A stretch of DNA of 64,000 bases from an uncultured Lachnoclostridium sp. (GCA_905212635.1 CAJMFH010000003.1:49411-113410), one strand, 5' to 3'; positions 36,139 to 45,665 are shown, numbered from the stretch's first letter. A program made the numbers and translations. Notes: a model not told the origin generated them from the letters alone.

Positions 36139-37743
36139 ATGAAACTAGAATTTCTTGGGGCTGCTCACGAAGTGACAGGAAGTTGTCATTATCTTGAAAT
36201 AGGCGGTAAACGTCTTTGTGTAGATATTGGTATGGAACAGGGAAGAGATTTGTTTGAAAATCAGGAAATTCCTGTGAATGCGGCAGAAATTGATTACATA
36301 CTGCTTACCCATGCACATATTGATCATACAGGTCTTTTGCCGATGCTTTATGCCAACGGATTCCGCGGACAGGTATTTGCAACCAAAGCGACTGCGGAAC
36401 TTAGTACGATCATGTTGCGTGACAGTGCACATATCCAGCAGTTTGAGGCAGAATGGAGAAACCGGAAAGCCAAACGTTCCGGCGGAGAACCTTATGTACC
36501 GCTGTATACGATGGAAGATGCACTTGCGGCGGTAAGACTTCTGATTCCATGTGATTACGATAAGAAAATTAAATTGTGTGATGAGATCACGATTCGGTTT
36601 ACGGATGTCGGACATTTGCTTGGATCTTCTTCGATCGAAGTGTTTGCCACCGAAAATGGAGAATCCAGAACGATTGTATTTTCGGGAGATCTCGGAAATG
36701 TCAATAAGCCGATCCTGCGGGATCCGATTCCGACACACAGTGCCGATTACGTAGTCATGGAGTCTACCTATGGAGACAGGTATCATGGAGATACACCGGA
36801 TTATGTGTCTGAACTGGCTGAGATCATTGAGCGGACATTCGCACGTGGCGGAAATGTTGTCATTCCTGCATTTGCGGTAGGAAGAACACAGGAACTTCTG
36901 TATTTTATCCGTCAGATCAAAGAACAGGAATTGATTACAACAAATCCGAATTTTGAAGTATATGTAGATAGTCCTCTGGCCGTAGAGGCGACGAGTATTT
37001 TCGGAAAAAATGTGAAAGAATGTTTTGATGAGGAAGCAAAGGCTTTGGTAGAAAACGGAATCAATCCATTGAGTTTTAAGGGATTGAAACTTTCCATCAC
37101 CAGTGATGACAGTAAGGAGATCAACTTTGATCCAAATCCGAAAGTCATCATTTCCGCATCGGGTATGTGTGAAGCCGGAAGAATCCGTCATCATTTAAAA
37201 CATAACTTATGGAGAGAAGACAGCACCATTGTCTTTGTAGGATACCAGGCAGTAGGAACTCTTGGCCGTTCGCTGTTAGAGGGCGCGACAAATGTAAAAC
37301 TGTTTGGTGAGCCTGTGGAAGTACGGGCAGAAATTGTAAAAATATCCGGTATCAGCGGGCATGCAGATAAGAAAGGTTTGATTCACTGGGTTACCAGTTT
37401 TGATGAAAAACAGCCGAAGCGTGTTTTCGTGGTACATGGAGAAGATCAGGTATGCGATAGTTTCGCAGAATGCCTGGAAAAAGAACATGGTCTGCCGGCG
37501 ACAGCGCCTTACAGTGGTACGATATTTAATCTTATCACTGGCGAGTTTGACTATATCGCAGAGCCGGTTTATGTAAAGAAAAAAGACGGAGCAAAGAAAC
37601 GTGCGATGGATGTATTTGGACGTCTGCTCCTGGCTGGCGAACGCTTGATGGCAGTCATTCGAAAGAACGAAGGACTCAGCAACAAAGAGACAGCCAAATT
37701 TACCGATCAGATCAACGCATTGTGCGACAAATGGGATCGGTAG
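36139..37743 (+). CDS. Metallo-beta-lactamase fold, beta-CASP RNA metallohydrolase
   Basis: The product is 534 aa. The zinc motif HAHIDH is at 58-63, with later ligands in DVGHLLGSSS and FSGDLG. A beta-CASP domain (about 200-390) and the C-terminal RMMBL segment with SGHADKKGL follow. This layout is that of CPSF73-like exo/endonucleases rather than RNase J. A C-terminal tail of about 60 aa is extra. GGAGGGGG precedes the ATG. It likely processes RNA in the cytoplasm. The substrate is unknown. Confidence 0.88.
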   Translation: MKLEFLGAAHEVTGSCHYLEIGGKRLCVDIGMEQGRDLFENQEIPVNAAEIDYILLTHAHIDHTGLLPMLYANGFRGQVFATKATAELSTIMLRDSAHIQQFEAEWRNRKAKRSGGEPYVPLYTMEDALAAVRLLIPCDYDKKIKLCDEITIRFTDVGHLLGSSSIEVFATENGESRTIVFSGDLGNVNKPILRDPIPTHSADYVVMESTYGDRYHGDTPDYVSELAEIIERTFARGGNVVIPAFAVGRTQELLYFIRQIKEQELITTNPNFEVYVDSPLAVEATSIFGKNVKECFDEEAKALVENGINPLSFKGLKLSITSDDSKEINFDPNPKVIISASGMCEAGRIRHHLKHNLWREDSTIVFVGYQAVGTLGRSLLEGATNVKLFGEPVEVRAEIVKISGISGHADKKGLIHWVTSFDEKQPKRVFVVHGEDQVCDSFAECLEKEHGLPATAPYSGTIFNLITGEFDYIAEPVYVKKKDGAKKRAMDVFGRLLLAGERLMAVIRKNEGLSNKETAKFTDQINALCDKWDR

Positions 37744-37776
37744 TGAGTTTGAAATTATGTGATATCCCAAGGGTCA

Positions 37777-37827
37777 GGTGGAAATTGTCTGCATAAGATG
37801 CGGAGAGTTTCCACCGGGAGATCCCGG
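37777..37827 (+). other. Structured leader upstream of fsa
   Basis: A long hairpin has stem GGTGGAAA (37777-37784)/TTTCCACC (37808-37815), a 3x3 internal loop, then TCTGCA/TGCGGA with a 5-nt loop. A second stem CCGGG/CCCGG (37814-37827) shares two bases with the first, so they compete. There is no T-run, so it is not a plain terminator. Confidence 0.45.
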
Positions 37828-37870
37828 TATCATATGATATAAATATTTAACTTTCAGGAGGGTATTAAAC

Positions 37871-38530
37871 ATGAAATTTTTTGTAGACACAGCAAAAATT
37901 GAAGACATCAAGAAGGCAAATGATATGGGAGTAATCTGTGGTGTAACAACAAACCCATCTTTGATCGCCAAAGAGGGCGGAAGAAGCCAGGAAGATGTAT
38001 TGAAAGAAATTGCATCCATCGTTGACGGACCAATCAGTGGTGAAGTAAAAGCGACAACAGTAGATGCAGAAGGCATGATCGCAGAAGGTAGAGAAATTGC
38101 AAAACTTCATGAAAATATGGTAGTTAAAATCCCTATGACAGTAGAAGGATTGAAAGCTACAAAAGTATTGGCAAGTGAGGGAATCGCTGTTAATGTAACA
38201 TTGATCTTCACAGCAAACCAGGCACTTCTTGCAGCACGTGCAGGAGCAGCTTACGTATCTCCATTCTTAGGACGTCTGGATGATATTTCACAACCGGGAA
38301 TCGATTTGATCGAATCTATCGCAGCTATTTTTGCAAACTATCCGGAAATTGATACAGAGATTATCGCAGCAAGTGTACGTAATCCAATTCACGTTACAGA
38401 TTGTGCATTGGCTGGTGCAGATATTGCAACCGTTCCATATGGTGTTATTGAGCAGATGACAAAACATCCATTGACAGATCAGGGTATTGCAAAATTCCAG
38501 GCAGATTATAAAGCTGTATTTGGTGAATAA
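37871..38530 (+). CDS. fsa: Transaldolase-type aldolase (fructose-6-phosphate aldolase family)
   Basis: The product is 219 aa, the short TalC/FSA class. MKFFVDTAKIEDIKKA and VTTNPSLIAKEGG are typical, and the Schiff-base Lys86 is in VVKIPM. Short transaldolases of this clade often act as true transaldolases in Firmicutes, so the exact reaction is uncertain. The AGGAGG site is strong. Only 20 bp separate it from the split transketolase genes, so the three form a non-oxidative pentose phosphate operon. Confidence 0.9.
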   Translation: MKFFVDTAKIEDIKKANDMGVICGVTTNPSLIAKEGGRSQEDVLKEIASIVDGPISGEVKATTVDAEGMIAEGREIAKLHENMVVKIPMTVEGLKATKVLASEGIAVNVTLIFTANQALLAARAGAAYVSPFLGRLDDISQPGIDLIESIAAIFANYPEIDTEIIAASVRNPIHVTDCALAGADIATVPYGVIEQMTKHPLTDQGIAKFQADYKAVFGE

Positions 38531-38550
38531 AACTAAAAGGAGATAGGTGT

Positions 38551-39378
38551 ATGAATACGTTAGAATTAAAGAAAATGGCTAACGAAGTTCGCAAGGGTAT
38601 AGTAACTGCTGTACATAGTGCAAAATCCGGACATCCGGGTGGCTCTTTGTCTGCTGCAGATATTTATACATATTTGTTCTTCGAAGAGTTGAATATCGAT
38701 CCAAAAGATCCGAAGAAACCGGATCGTGATCGTTTTGTATTGAGTAAAGGACATACAGCACCGGGATATTATTCCGCGCTGGCTCACAGAGGATTTTTCC
38801 CGGTAGAAGATCTGACGACACTGCGTCATACCGGATCTTATTTACAGGGACATCCGGATATGAAACATATTCCGGGTGTAGATATGTCGAGTGGTTCTCT
38901 GGGACAGGGAATTTCCGCCGCAGTTGGTATGGCACTTTCTGCGAAACTGAGCAATGAAGATTATCGTGTTTATACTCTTCTTGGAGATGGTGAGATTCAG
39001 GAAGGACAGGTGTGGGAGGCAGCGATGTTTGCCGGACACCGTAAACTGGATAACTTTGTGGCAATTGTTGATAATAACGGTCTTCAGATCGATGGTAAGA
39101 TTGATGATGTATGTTCTCCTTATCCGATCGAGGACAAGTTTAAAGCATTTAATTTCCATGTGATCAATGTGGATGCACATGATTTTGATGCATTGCGTAA
39201 AGCATTTGACGAAGCAAAAGCAACCAAAGGAATGCCAACTGCCATTATTGCAAAGAGTATCAAAGGAAAAGGCGTTTCTTTCATGGAAAATCAGGCAAGC
39301 TGGCATGGAACGGCTCCAAATGATGAGCAGTATGCACAGGCTATGGCAGATTTAGAGAAAGTAGGTGAATCCCTGTGA
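38551..39378 (+). CDS. Transketolase, N-terminal (thiamine diphosphate-binding) subunit
   Basis: The product is 275 aa. It has KSGHPGGSLSAADI, SKGHTAPGYY and the ThDP motif GDGEIQEGQVWEAA with VDNN. It holds the pyrophosphate-binding half of transketolase. The pyrimidine half is the next gene, overlapping by 4 nt. Such splitting is frequent in Clostridia and archaea. The two subunits assemble to move ketol units among pentose phosphates. Confidence 0.94.
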   Translation: MNTLELKKMANEVRKGIVTAVHSAKSGHPGGSLSAADIYTYLFFEELNIDPKDPKKPDRDRFVLSKGHTAPGYYSALAHRGFFPVEDLTTLRHTGSYLQGHPDMKHIPGVDMSSGSLGQGISAAVGMALSAKLSNEDYRVYTLLGDGEIQEGQVWEAAMFAGHRKLDNFVAIVDNNGLQIDGKIDDVCSPYPIEDKFKAFNFHVINVDAHDFDALRKAFDEAKATKGMPTAIIAKSIKGKGVSFMENQASWHGTAPNDEQYAQAMADLEKVGESL

Positions 39379-40316
39379 GTGAAGTGAAAAAAATAGCAAC
39401 TCGTGAGAGTTATGGAAATGCACTTGCAGAGCTTGGCGCAGAATACGAAAATCTTGTAGTTCTGGACGCTGACCTTGCAGCTGCGACAAAAACAGGAATC
39501 TTTAAGAAAGCTTTCCCGGATCGTCATATCGACTGTGGAATTGCGGAGTGTAACATGATGGGAATTGCTGCCGGTCTTGCAACAACAGGTAAAATTCCAT
39601 TTGCAAGTTCTTTTGCCATGTTTGCAGCAGGACGTGCTTTTGAGCAGGTTCGTAACTCCATCGGTTATCCAAAGCTGAATGTTAAGATTGGTGCGACACA
39701 TGCCGGAATCTCCGTAGGAGAAGATGGTGCGACACACCAATGTAATGAAGATATCGCTTTGATGCGTACCATTCCGGGGATGGTAGTTATCAACCCGGCT
39801 GATGATATCGAAGCAAAAGCAGCGGTACGTGCTGCTATCGAGCATGAAGGACCTGTATATCTTCGTTTTGGAAGATTGGCAGTACCTGTGATCAACGATA
39901 CACCGGATTACAAGTTCGAACTTGGAAAAGGAGTTGTTCTTCGCGAAGGAAAAGATGTAACGATCATCGCTACCGGACTTCCGGTATCCGAATGTCTTGC
40001 AGCAGCAGACAAGCTGGCAGCAGACGGCATTGATGCGAAAGTGATCAACATTCATACCATTAAACCATTGGATGAAGAACTGGTTGTAAAAGCAGCAAAA
40101 GAGACCGGAAAAGTAGTTACCGTAGAAGAGCATTCCGTAATCGGCGGACTGGGAAGTGCAGTATGTGATGTACTCTCCGAAAAATGCCCGACACAGGTAA
40201 TGAAGATCGGTATCAATGATACCTTTGGTGAATCTGGACCAGCCGTAGAATTGGTTAAAAAATATGGCTTGGATGCAGACAGTATTTACGAAAAAGTAAA
40301 AGCGTTTGCCAAATAG
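39375..40316 (+). CDS. Transketolase, C-terminal (pyrimidine-binding and C-terminal domains) subunit
   Basis: The product is 313 aa from a GTG at 39375 overlapping the stop of the N-terminal subunit (GTGA). DADLAAATKTG and CGIAECNMMGIAAGLA carry the Glu that activates ThDP. ISVGEDGATHQCNEDIALMR contains the substrate His, and the C-terminal domain begins near residue 190. A CCTGAATAGTTAC copy starts 5 nt after the stop, then a terminator. Confidence 0.94.
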   Translation: MSEVKKIATRESYGNALAELGAEYENLVVLDADLAAATKTGIFKKAFPDRHIDCGIAECNMMGIAAGLATTGKIPFASSFAMFAAGRAFEQVRNSIGYPKLNVKIGATHAGISVGEDGATHQCNEDIALMRTIPGMVVINPADDIEAKAAVRAAIEHEGPVYLRFGRLAVPVINDTPDYKFELGKGVVLREGKDVTIIATGLPVSECLAAADKLAADGIDAKVINIHTIKPLDEELVVKAAKETGKVVTVEEHSVIGGLGSAVCDVLSEKCPTQVMKIGINDTFGESGPAVELVKKYGLDADSIYEKVKAFAK

Positions 40317-40320
40317 AGAG

Positions 40321-40333
40321 CCTGAATAGTTAC
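40321..40333 (+). repeat. Single CCTGAATAGTTAC repeat end
   Basis: This exact 13-nt copy of the palindrome family end lies between the transketolase stop and the terminator. The next inverse copy (GTAACTATTCAGG) is at 43588, beyond argS. Confidence 0.6.
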
Positions 40334-40347
40334 AAATTAAGAATAAC

Positions 40348-40395
40348 AAAAAGAACCTAAATGATGAGCAACCTCAAAGTTTAGGTTCTTTTTTT
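40348..40395 (+). terminator. Intrinsic terminator of the transketolase operon
   Basis: AAAAAGAACCTAAA (40348-40361) pairs with TTTAGGTTCTTTTTTT (40380-40395) around an 18-nt loop. Confidence 0.85.
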
Positions 40396-40467
40396 GCGGA
40401 TTTCGTGGAAATTTTTACAAAAGTATGGTACGATAGTAGGTATCAGACCACAGAATGGAGGAGTTTC

Positions 40468-41778
40468 ATGGATTATCAGTGCAAACCATTGAAAAAAGGA
40501 CGGTCGTACGAAGTGACTGTGCCGGGATCCAAGAGCATTACGAACCGCGCACTGCTGCTGGGAGCGCTGGCAGAGGGAAAGACGTTGGTGCGAGGCGTGC
40601 TTTTCAGCGATGATTCCCGTGTATTTATGAAAGCATTGGAGGAGATTGGGTTTTCCGTTAAGATAGATGAAGAGAAAAAAGAGGCAGAGATCGAGGGACT
40701 TGGCGGACGTGTGCCGGCAGGAGAGGAACGAAGGATCTATGTTGGAAGTGCCGGAACCGCAGCAAGGTTTTTGACCGCAATGCTGGCGTTGTCGGGAGAA
40801 CATTTTCTGGTGGAATCTTCCGAGCAGATGAAGGCAAGGCCAATGGAGCCGCTTTTGCGTGCGTTAGAAGCACTCGGCGTAGGATTTGAGTATTTGGAAA
40901 AGCCGTATGCCTTCCCATTCCGCATCTGTGGAAGAAAGGAAAATGGGGTGCAGGAAGTGGACTTAAATATTGATGCAAGCAGTCAGTTTTTGAGTGCACT
41001 TCTTTTGAGCGGAGTGATGTGCAGAGACGGGTTACAGATTCATTTGACAGGCACAAGGGACGCAAGATCCTATGTGCACATATCCATGAAGATGATGGAA
41101 GAATTTGGAGTGAAGGTGGAGCAGACCGGCGAAAACAGTTATTATGTAGCTCCCGGGCAGACCTATCGCTGCAAAAAAGGCAGTTATCAGGTGGAGCCGG
41201 ATGTGTCCGCAGCCTGCTATTTTTATGGGATTGCAGCACTGACCGAGAGCTGTGTCAAGGTACTGCATGTGCACTCTGACAGCACACAGGGGGATATCCG
41301 TTTTCTGGATGTACTTAAGAAAATGGGATGCGATGTCAAAGAAGAAGTCGATGGCATCGTAGTAACAGGCCCTCAAAATAGAAAACTGCAGGGAATCCAT
41401 ATAAAAATGACAGATTTTTCTGATCAGACGATGACACTGGCGGCAATCGCTCCATTTGCACAGGGAGAAACGGTCATTGACGGGGTAGAACATATCCGCC
41501 GACAGGAATCGAACCGGATCTGTGGTATCGTGACAGAACTTACCAGACTTGGCATCCGATGTGAAGAACGGGAAGAAGGAATGACGATTTATCCCGGAAA
41601 AATCACGCCGGGAGAAGTCGAAACCTACGATGACCACCGGATGGCGATGGCATTTTCCCTCATCGGACAGGTAGTGGAGGGCATCGTGATCAAAGATGCC
41701 GGGTGCTGCAAAAAGACATTTGAAGATTACTTTGACGTATTGACAAACCTTGATTTAACCTCTAAGATAGAAGAATAA
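40468..41778 (+). CDS. aroA: 3-phosphoshikimate 1-carboxyvinyltransferase (EPSP synthase)
   Basis: The product is 436 aa from the ATG at 40468 behind TGGAGGAG; upstream in-frame codons add non-conserved residues. It transfers the enolpyruvyl group of PEP to shikimate-3-phosphate. PGSKSITNRALLLGALAEGK and GSAGTAARF are substrate motifs, DASSQF follows, and DHRMAMAF is at the C-terminal signature. The SAGTAAR wording (Ala instead of NAGTAMR) resembles class II, glyphosate-tolerant-type enzymes. The fused AroD-AroK lies 5 kb downstream. Confidence 0.93.
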   Translation: MDYQCKPLKKGRSYEVTVPGSKSITNRALLLGALAEGKTLVRGVLFSDDSRVFMKALEEIGFSVKIDEEKKEAEIEGLGGRVPAGEERRIYVGSAGTAARFLTAMLALSGEHFLVESSEQMKARPMEPLLRALEALGVGFEYLEKPYAFPFRICGRKENGVQEVDLNIDASSQFLSALLLSGVMCRDGLQIHLTGTRDARSYVHISMKMMEEFGVKVEQTGENSYYVAPGQTYRCKKGSYQVEPDVSAACYFYGIAALTESCVKVLHVHSDSTQGDIRFLDVLKKMGCDVKEEVDGIVVTGPQNRKLQGIHIKMTDFSDQTMTLAAIAPFAQGETVIDGVEHIRRQESNRICGIVTELTRLGIRCEEREEGMTIYPGKITPGEVETYDDHRMAMAFSLIGQVVEGIVIKDAGCCKKTFEDYFDVLTNLDLTSKIEE

Positions 41779-41803
41779 GACAGCGACGAAAGGATAGAAG
41801 ACG

Positions 41804-43582
41804 ATGAAAAAAATAATCGATGTATTACAAGAAGTGATGGAAGACGGATTTGAGCAGGCCGGCTATGATAAGAAATTTGGATTTGTAACCGTTTCCAACC
41901 GCCCGGATCTCTGCCAGTATCAGTGCAATGGTGCGATGGCGGCGGCAAAACAGTACAAAATGGCGCCGTTTCAAATTGCGGAAAAAGTAGTAGAAGCAGT
42001 AAAAGAGAACGATGTTTTTGAAAAAATAGAGATGGTAAAACCGGGATTTATCAACATAACCGTAAGCGGAAAACTGCTTGTGGATTTTGGAAAAGCCATG
42101 ATGACAGAGGAAAAATTTGGTATTCCAGCGCCGGAAAAAGAGCGCACGGTAGTCATTGATTACGGCGGAGCCAATGTCGCAAAGCCACTTCACGTAGGAC
42201 ATCTGCGTCCGGCAATCATTGGAGAGAGTGTAAAACGTATCTGCCGCTTTATGGGAGATAAGGTGATCGGAGATGTGCACTTGGGCGACTGGGGACTGCA
42301 GATCGGTCTGATCATCAACGAAGTACGTCATCGTCAGCCGGAACTTCCGTATTTTGATGCTGATTTTACGGGAGAATATCCGAAAGAGGCACCATTTACG
42401 ATTTCGGATCTGGAGCAGATTTATCCACATGCAAGCGGATATGCCAAAGAGCACGAAGACTATATGCAGGAGGCGCAACAGATTACGGCACAGTTACAGG
42501 AAGGACATCCTGGATATATTGCGTTGTGGCAGCACATTTTGTCCGTTTCAATAGAAGATTTAAAGAAAAATTATGATAAATTAGACGTTCATTTTGACCT
42601 TTGGAAAAAAGAGAGCGATGCCCAGCCTTACATCCCCGATATGGTAGAGAAAATGAAGGCAGACGGACTTGCGTATATGAGCGAAGGCGCACTGGTTGTC
42701 GATGTGACAGAAGAAGGGGATAAAAAAGAACTTCCGCCATGTCTGATCGTAAAATCAAACGGTGCATCGCTGTATGCAACAACTGACCTTGCTACAATTG
42801 TAGAACGTGAAAAATTATTCCAGCCGGATGAGATCATTTATCTGGCAGATAAGCGCCAGTCTCTGCATTTTACCCAGGTATTCCGTGTGGCAAAGAAGGC
42901 GAAGATCACAAGACCGGAAGTCGGACTGGTATTTATCGGTTTTGGTACGATGAACGGAAAAGACGGAAAGCCGTTTAAGACAAGAGATGGCGGCGTTCTC
43001 CGTCTACAGGCACTTCGTGAACAGATCAACGAAGAAGTGTATAAGAAAATGATGGAAAACCGCGATTATGAAGAGGCAGAGGCGAGAGAAATCTCCGAGA
43101 CAGTCGGACTTGCTGCTTTGAAATACGGCGATCTGTCCAATCAGGCATCCAAAGATTATATATTTGATATTGAGAGATTTGCTTCCTTTGAGGGAAATAC
43201 AGGCCCATATATTCTGTATACGATCGTCCGCATCAAATCTCTTTTGGCTAAATACAGTCAGAATGGCGGCAGTGTAACAGAAAAAGGTGAGGCAGAGAAG
43301 TTGATGACACCGGACAGCCGAAGTGAGATCAATCTGTATCTGACACTTGCCAAATTTGGTGATATGATGGAAGCTGCGTACAGCGAGAAGGCACCACATA
43401 AAATCTGCCAGTTTATTTATGAATTAAGCGAAAACTTCAACCATTTTTATCATGAAAATTCGATTCTGGCAAATGAAAACGAAGAGCAGAAGGCATCGTA
43501 TATCCAGCTTCTGATCTTGGTGAAAAATGTGCTGGAACAGTGTATTGAACTGCTTGGATTCCAGGCACCGGAGAAAATGTAA
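41804..43582 (+). CDS. argS: Arginyl-tRNA synthetase
   Basis: The product is 592 aa, a class I synthetase. It has the N-terminal Add1 domain, HIGH-type HVGH at 130-133, a KMSK-like KTRDG loop and the C-terminal anticodon-binding DALR domain (ILYTIVRIKSLLAKY onward). It charges tRNA-Arg. It lies 25 bp behind aroA. The large palindromic element begins 5 nt past its stop and may serve as its 3' end structure. Confidence 0.95.
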   Translation: MKKIIDVLQEVMEDGFEQAGYDKKFGFVTVSNRPDLCQYQCNGAMAAAKQYKMAPFQIAEKVVEAVKENDVFEKIEMVKPGFINITVSGKLLVDFGKAMMTEEKFGIPAPEKERTVVIDYGGANVAKPLHVGHLRPAIIGESVKRICRFMGDKVIGDVHLGDWGLQIGLIINEVRHRQPELPYFDADFTGEYPKEAPFTISDLEQIYPHASGYAKEHEDYMQEAQQITAQLQEGHPGYIALWQHILSVSIEDLKKNYDKLDVHFDLWKKESDAQPYIPDMVEKMKADGLAYMSEGALVVDVTEEGDKKELPPCLIVKSNGASLYATTDLATIVEREKLFQPDEIIYLADKRQSLHFTQVFRVAKKAKITRPEVGLVFIGFGTMNGKDGKPFKTRDGGVLRLQALREQINEEVYKKMMENRDYEEAEAREISETVGLAALKYGDLSNQASKDYIFDIERFASFEGNTGPYILYTIVRIKSLLAKYSQNGGSVTEKGEAEKLMTPDSRSEINLYLTLAKFGDMMEAAYSEKAPHKICQFIYELSENFNHFYHENSILANENEEQKASYIQLLILVKNVLEQCIELLGFQAPEKM

Positions 43583-43587
43583 AAAAG

Positions 43588-43778
43588 GTAACTATTCAGG
43601 ATTCAATGTATGGAAATCAATGAATCGTCGTGCTTGCACGTAAGAGGCTTTGATTTCCATACATTTAGATCCTAATAGGGCTCCCCTCCCCATATGAGCA
43701 TTTTTAGCCTTGTCAAAGGCGGGAAAGAACACGAAGTGTTCGAAATGCGAATGTGAGAGGGGTGTCCTGAATAGTTAC
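43588..43778. repeat. Composite palindromic element with CCTGAATAGTTAC ends
   Basis: GTAACTATTCAGG (43588-43600) and CCTGAATAGTTAC (43766-43778) bound the element. Inside the left half AATGTATGGAAATCAA pairs perfectly with TTGATTTCCATACATT around a core containing GTCGTGCTTGCACGTAAGA (43627-43645). A degenerate CCTAATAG lies at 43671. The right half holds the three-way structure at 43681-43766. The same ends and core, with different arms, occur at 57629-57720. Confidence 0.8.
43681..43766. other. Candidate three-way-junction structured element
   Basis: CCCCTC/GAGGGG closes an outer stem. CATAT/ATGTG, a GA/GA internal loop and GCATTT/AAATGC form the next helix. It opens into two hairpins, GCCTT-GTCA-AAGGC and GAACAC-GAA-GTGTTC. 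It could be RNA on either strand. I do not recognise it as a known riboswitch or ribozyme. Confidence 0.5.
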
Positions 43779-43809
43779 AAAAATTGTAAGAAAGATGAGG
43801 CGTGAAGTC

Positions 43810-45132
43810 ATGTATCGGGAAGTATCAAGATTGATTATGTATGGAAATCTGGGTCAGGATGAGATTTTAATGAGACTCAGTGATATCTTTAAAGAGATAG
43901 AAGCAGATAAAGAGTGTGTACAGAAAGAAGCACATGTACGTGCGCTTTACGACCAGATCTACCGGATTCTGGATCTGGCGACAAAGTATGGCTTTGATCA
44001 CAATTTATGGCAGTGCTACATTGCGTATCTGCTTGCAACAGACGAAAATCCATTTAGTGTAATCTGTGAAAAAGTGGGGGCAAAGACAGACGACGCAGCC
44101 AGTGTCAATCAGATTGTAAAACAGGACATGGAGTGCTTTTACAAATTATTCCATTTTGATTTTCATGCGATTGAGACACTTTTGGAAGTGAAATGTTTTT
44201 CTATCATTACGGAATATCATTCGATGGCAAAGGCGGAAAATACATACAATAAAAGTGTCAGCGAGAAAGTAAAGGAACTTGCCGCAGAATTGGGAAAGGC
44301 CAAAGATGCGGAAGATTTCTTTGACATTGTGACAAACTTTTACCGGGTTTACGGTGTTGGTAAATTCGGATTAAATAAGGCATTCCGTGTGACACATACG
44401 AGTACCGGAGAATTGAATCTGGCACCGATCACACATACAAGTGATGTGACATTGGAGCATCTGGTAGGGTATGAGATCCAGAAAAAGCAATTGGTTGACA
44501 ATACCGAGGCATTTGTAGAAGGACGAAAGGCAAATAATTGTCTTTTGTTTGGTGACAGCGGAACCGGAAAATCCACCTGTATCAAGGCGATATTGAACCG
44601 CTATTACGATCAGGGTCTGCGTTTGATCGAAGTGTACAAACACCAGTTTCAGGATTTGTCTGCCATCATTGAGCAGGTAAAAAACCGGAATTACAAATTT
44701 ATCATTTATATGGACGATCTGTCGTTTGAAGAATTTGAGATTGAATACAAATATTTAAAAGCAGTGATTGAAGGCGGTCTGGAAGTAAAACCGGATAATG
44801 TATTGATTTATGCGACTTCGAACCGTCGTCATCTGATCCGTGAGACGTGGAGTGACCGTTCGGATATGGCAAATGATGAATTACACCGTTCAGACACAAT
44901 GCAGGAAAAATTATCGCTGGTGGCACGTTTTGGTGTCAGCATCAATTTCTCCAAGCCATCCAGAAAAGAATACGAAGATATTATTCTGGGGCTGGCGGCA
45001 GAAAATCCGGATATTCAGCTGTCGAAAGAAGAACTTCTTTTGCAGGCAAATGCCTGGAGTGTACGGAATGGTGGATATTCCGGCCGTGTGGCGGAACAGT
45101 TTATCATTCATTTGAAATCGATAGAATCATAG
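43810..45132 (+). CDS. AAA ATPase, DUF815 family
   Basis: The product is 440 aa from the ATG at 43810, preceded by GATGAGG; an ATG at 43795 is possible and adds five residues. The N-terminal half (1-200) is helical and unrecognised. The ATPase has Walker A GDSGTGKS (248-255), Walker B FIIYMDDLSF, and an Arg-rich sensor region with SNRRHL. DUF815 proteins are MoxR/ClpX-like AAA proteins of unknown role. It is the first gene of a run with a YqeG-like phosphatase, M24 peptidase, AroD-AroK and possibly efp. Confidence 0.85.
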   Translation: MYREVSRLIMYGNLGQDEILMRLSDIFKEIEADKECVQKEAHVRALYDQIYRILDLATKYGFDHNLWQCYIAYLLATDENPFSVICEKVGAKTDDAASVNQIVKQDMECFYKLFHFDFHAIETLLEVKCFSIITEYHSMAKAENTYNKSVSEKVKELAAELGKAKDAEDFFDIVTNFYRVYGVGKFGLNKAFRVTHTSTGELNLAPITHTSDVTLEHLVGYEIQKKQLVDNTEAFVEGRKANNCLLFGDSGTGKSTCIKAILNRYYDQGLRLIEVYKHQFQDLSAIIEQVKNRNYKFIIYMDDLSFEEFEIEYKYLKAVIEGGLEVKPDNVLIYATSNRRHLIRETWSDRSDMANDELHRSDTMQEKLSLVARFGVSINFSKPSRKEYEDIILGLAAENPDIQLSKEELLLQANAWSVRNGGYSGRVAEQFIIHLKSIES

Positions 45133-45149
45133 AAAGGACAGGTGGCTCT

Positions 45150-45665
45150 ATGTGGGAATGTTTTTTCCCGGATTCGCGCGCAGCATCTGCCTATGAGATT
45201 GCTTATGAAGCGTATTACGAAAAAGGATATCGGGGAATCATATTTGATATTGACAATACGCTTGTCGAGCATGGAAAAGATGCGACGCAGAGAGCAGTTG
45301 ATTTGTTTCAAAGGCTGCGTGAGATCGGTTTTGCGACGACACTGCTTTCCAATAATAAAAAAGAAAGAGTGGACCGCTTTAATAAAGAAATCGGCACCCA
45401 TGTGGTCTGGAAAGCCGGAAAACCCGGTAAAAAAGGCTATCTTCTCGCAATGGAAAAGATGCATACGACAAGAGAGACCACATTATTTGTCGGAGATCAG
45501 TTATTTACCGATGTGTGGGGCGCAAAAAGGCTTGGAATCCGTAATGTGCTCGTAAATCCCATTGATAAAAAAGAAGAGATTCAGATCGTGTTAAAACGCT
45601 ATCTGGAGCGGATTGTTTTGAAATCATATGAAAAGCAGTCCGGATTGGAGATGACAACGAAATGA
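45150..45665 (+). CDS. YqeG-family HAD IIIA phosphatase
   Basis: The product is 171 aa. The catalytic motif FDIDNTLVEH has Asp33 and Asp35. LLSNN is motif II, and GDQLFTDVWGAKRLG is motif III/IV. YqeG relatives are small phosphatases, related to PGP phosphatase GEP4, of uncertain substrate in bacteria. Its stop overlaps the next start (ATGA), so the two are coupled. Confidence 0.9.
   Translation: MWECFFPDSRAASAYEIAYEAYYEKGYRGIIFDIDNTLVEHGKDATQRAVDLFQRLREIGFATTLLSNNKKERVDRFNKEIGTHVVWKAGKPGKKGYLLAMEKMHTTRETTLFVGDQLFTDVWGAKRLGIRNVLVNPIDKKEEIQIVLKRYLERIVLKSYEKQSGLEMTTK

Noticed and set aside
36145..37194. 349-codon open frame opposite the beta-CASP gene
   Set aside because: It is antisense to a well-supported gene, with no recognisable domain and no start signal.
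43681..43766. Hammerhead, twister or pistol ribozyme
   Set aside because: The CTGATGA/GAAA core and other class-specific conserved loops are absent, although the branching looks ribozyme-like.
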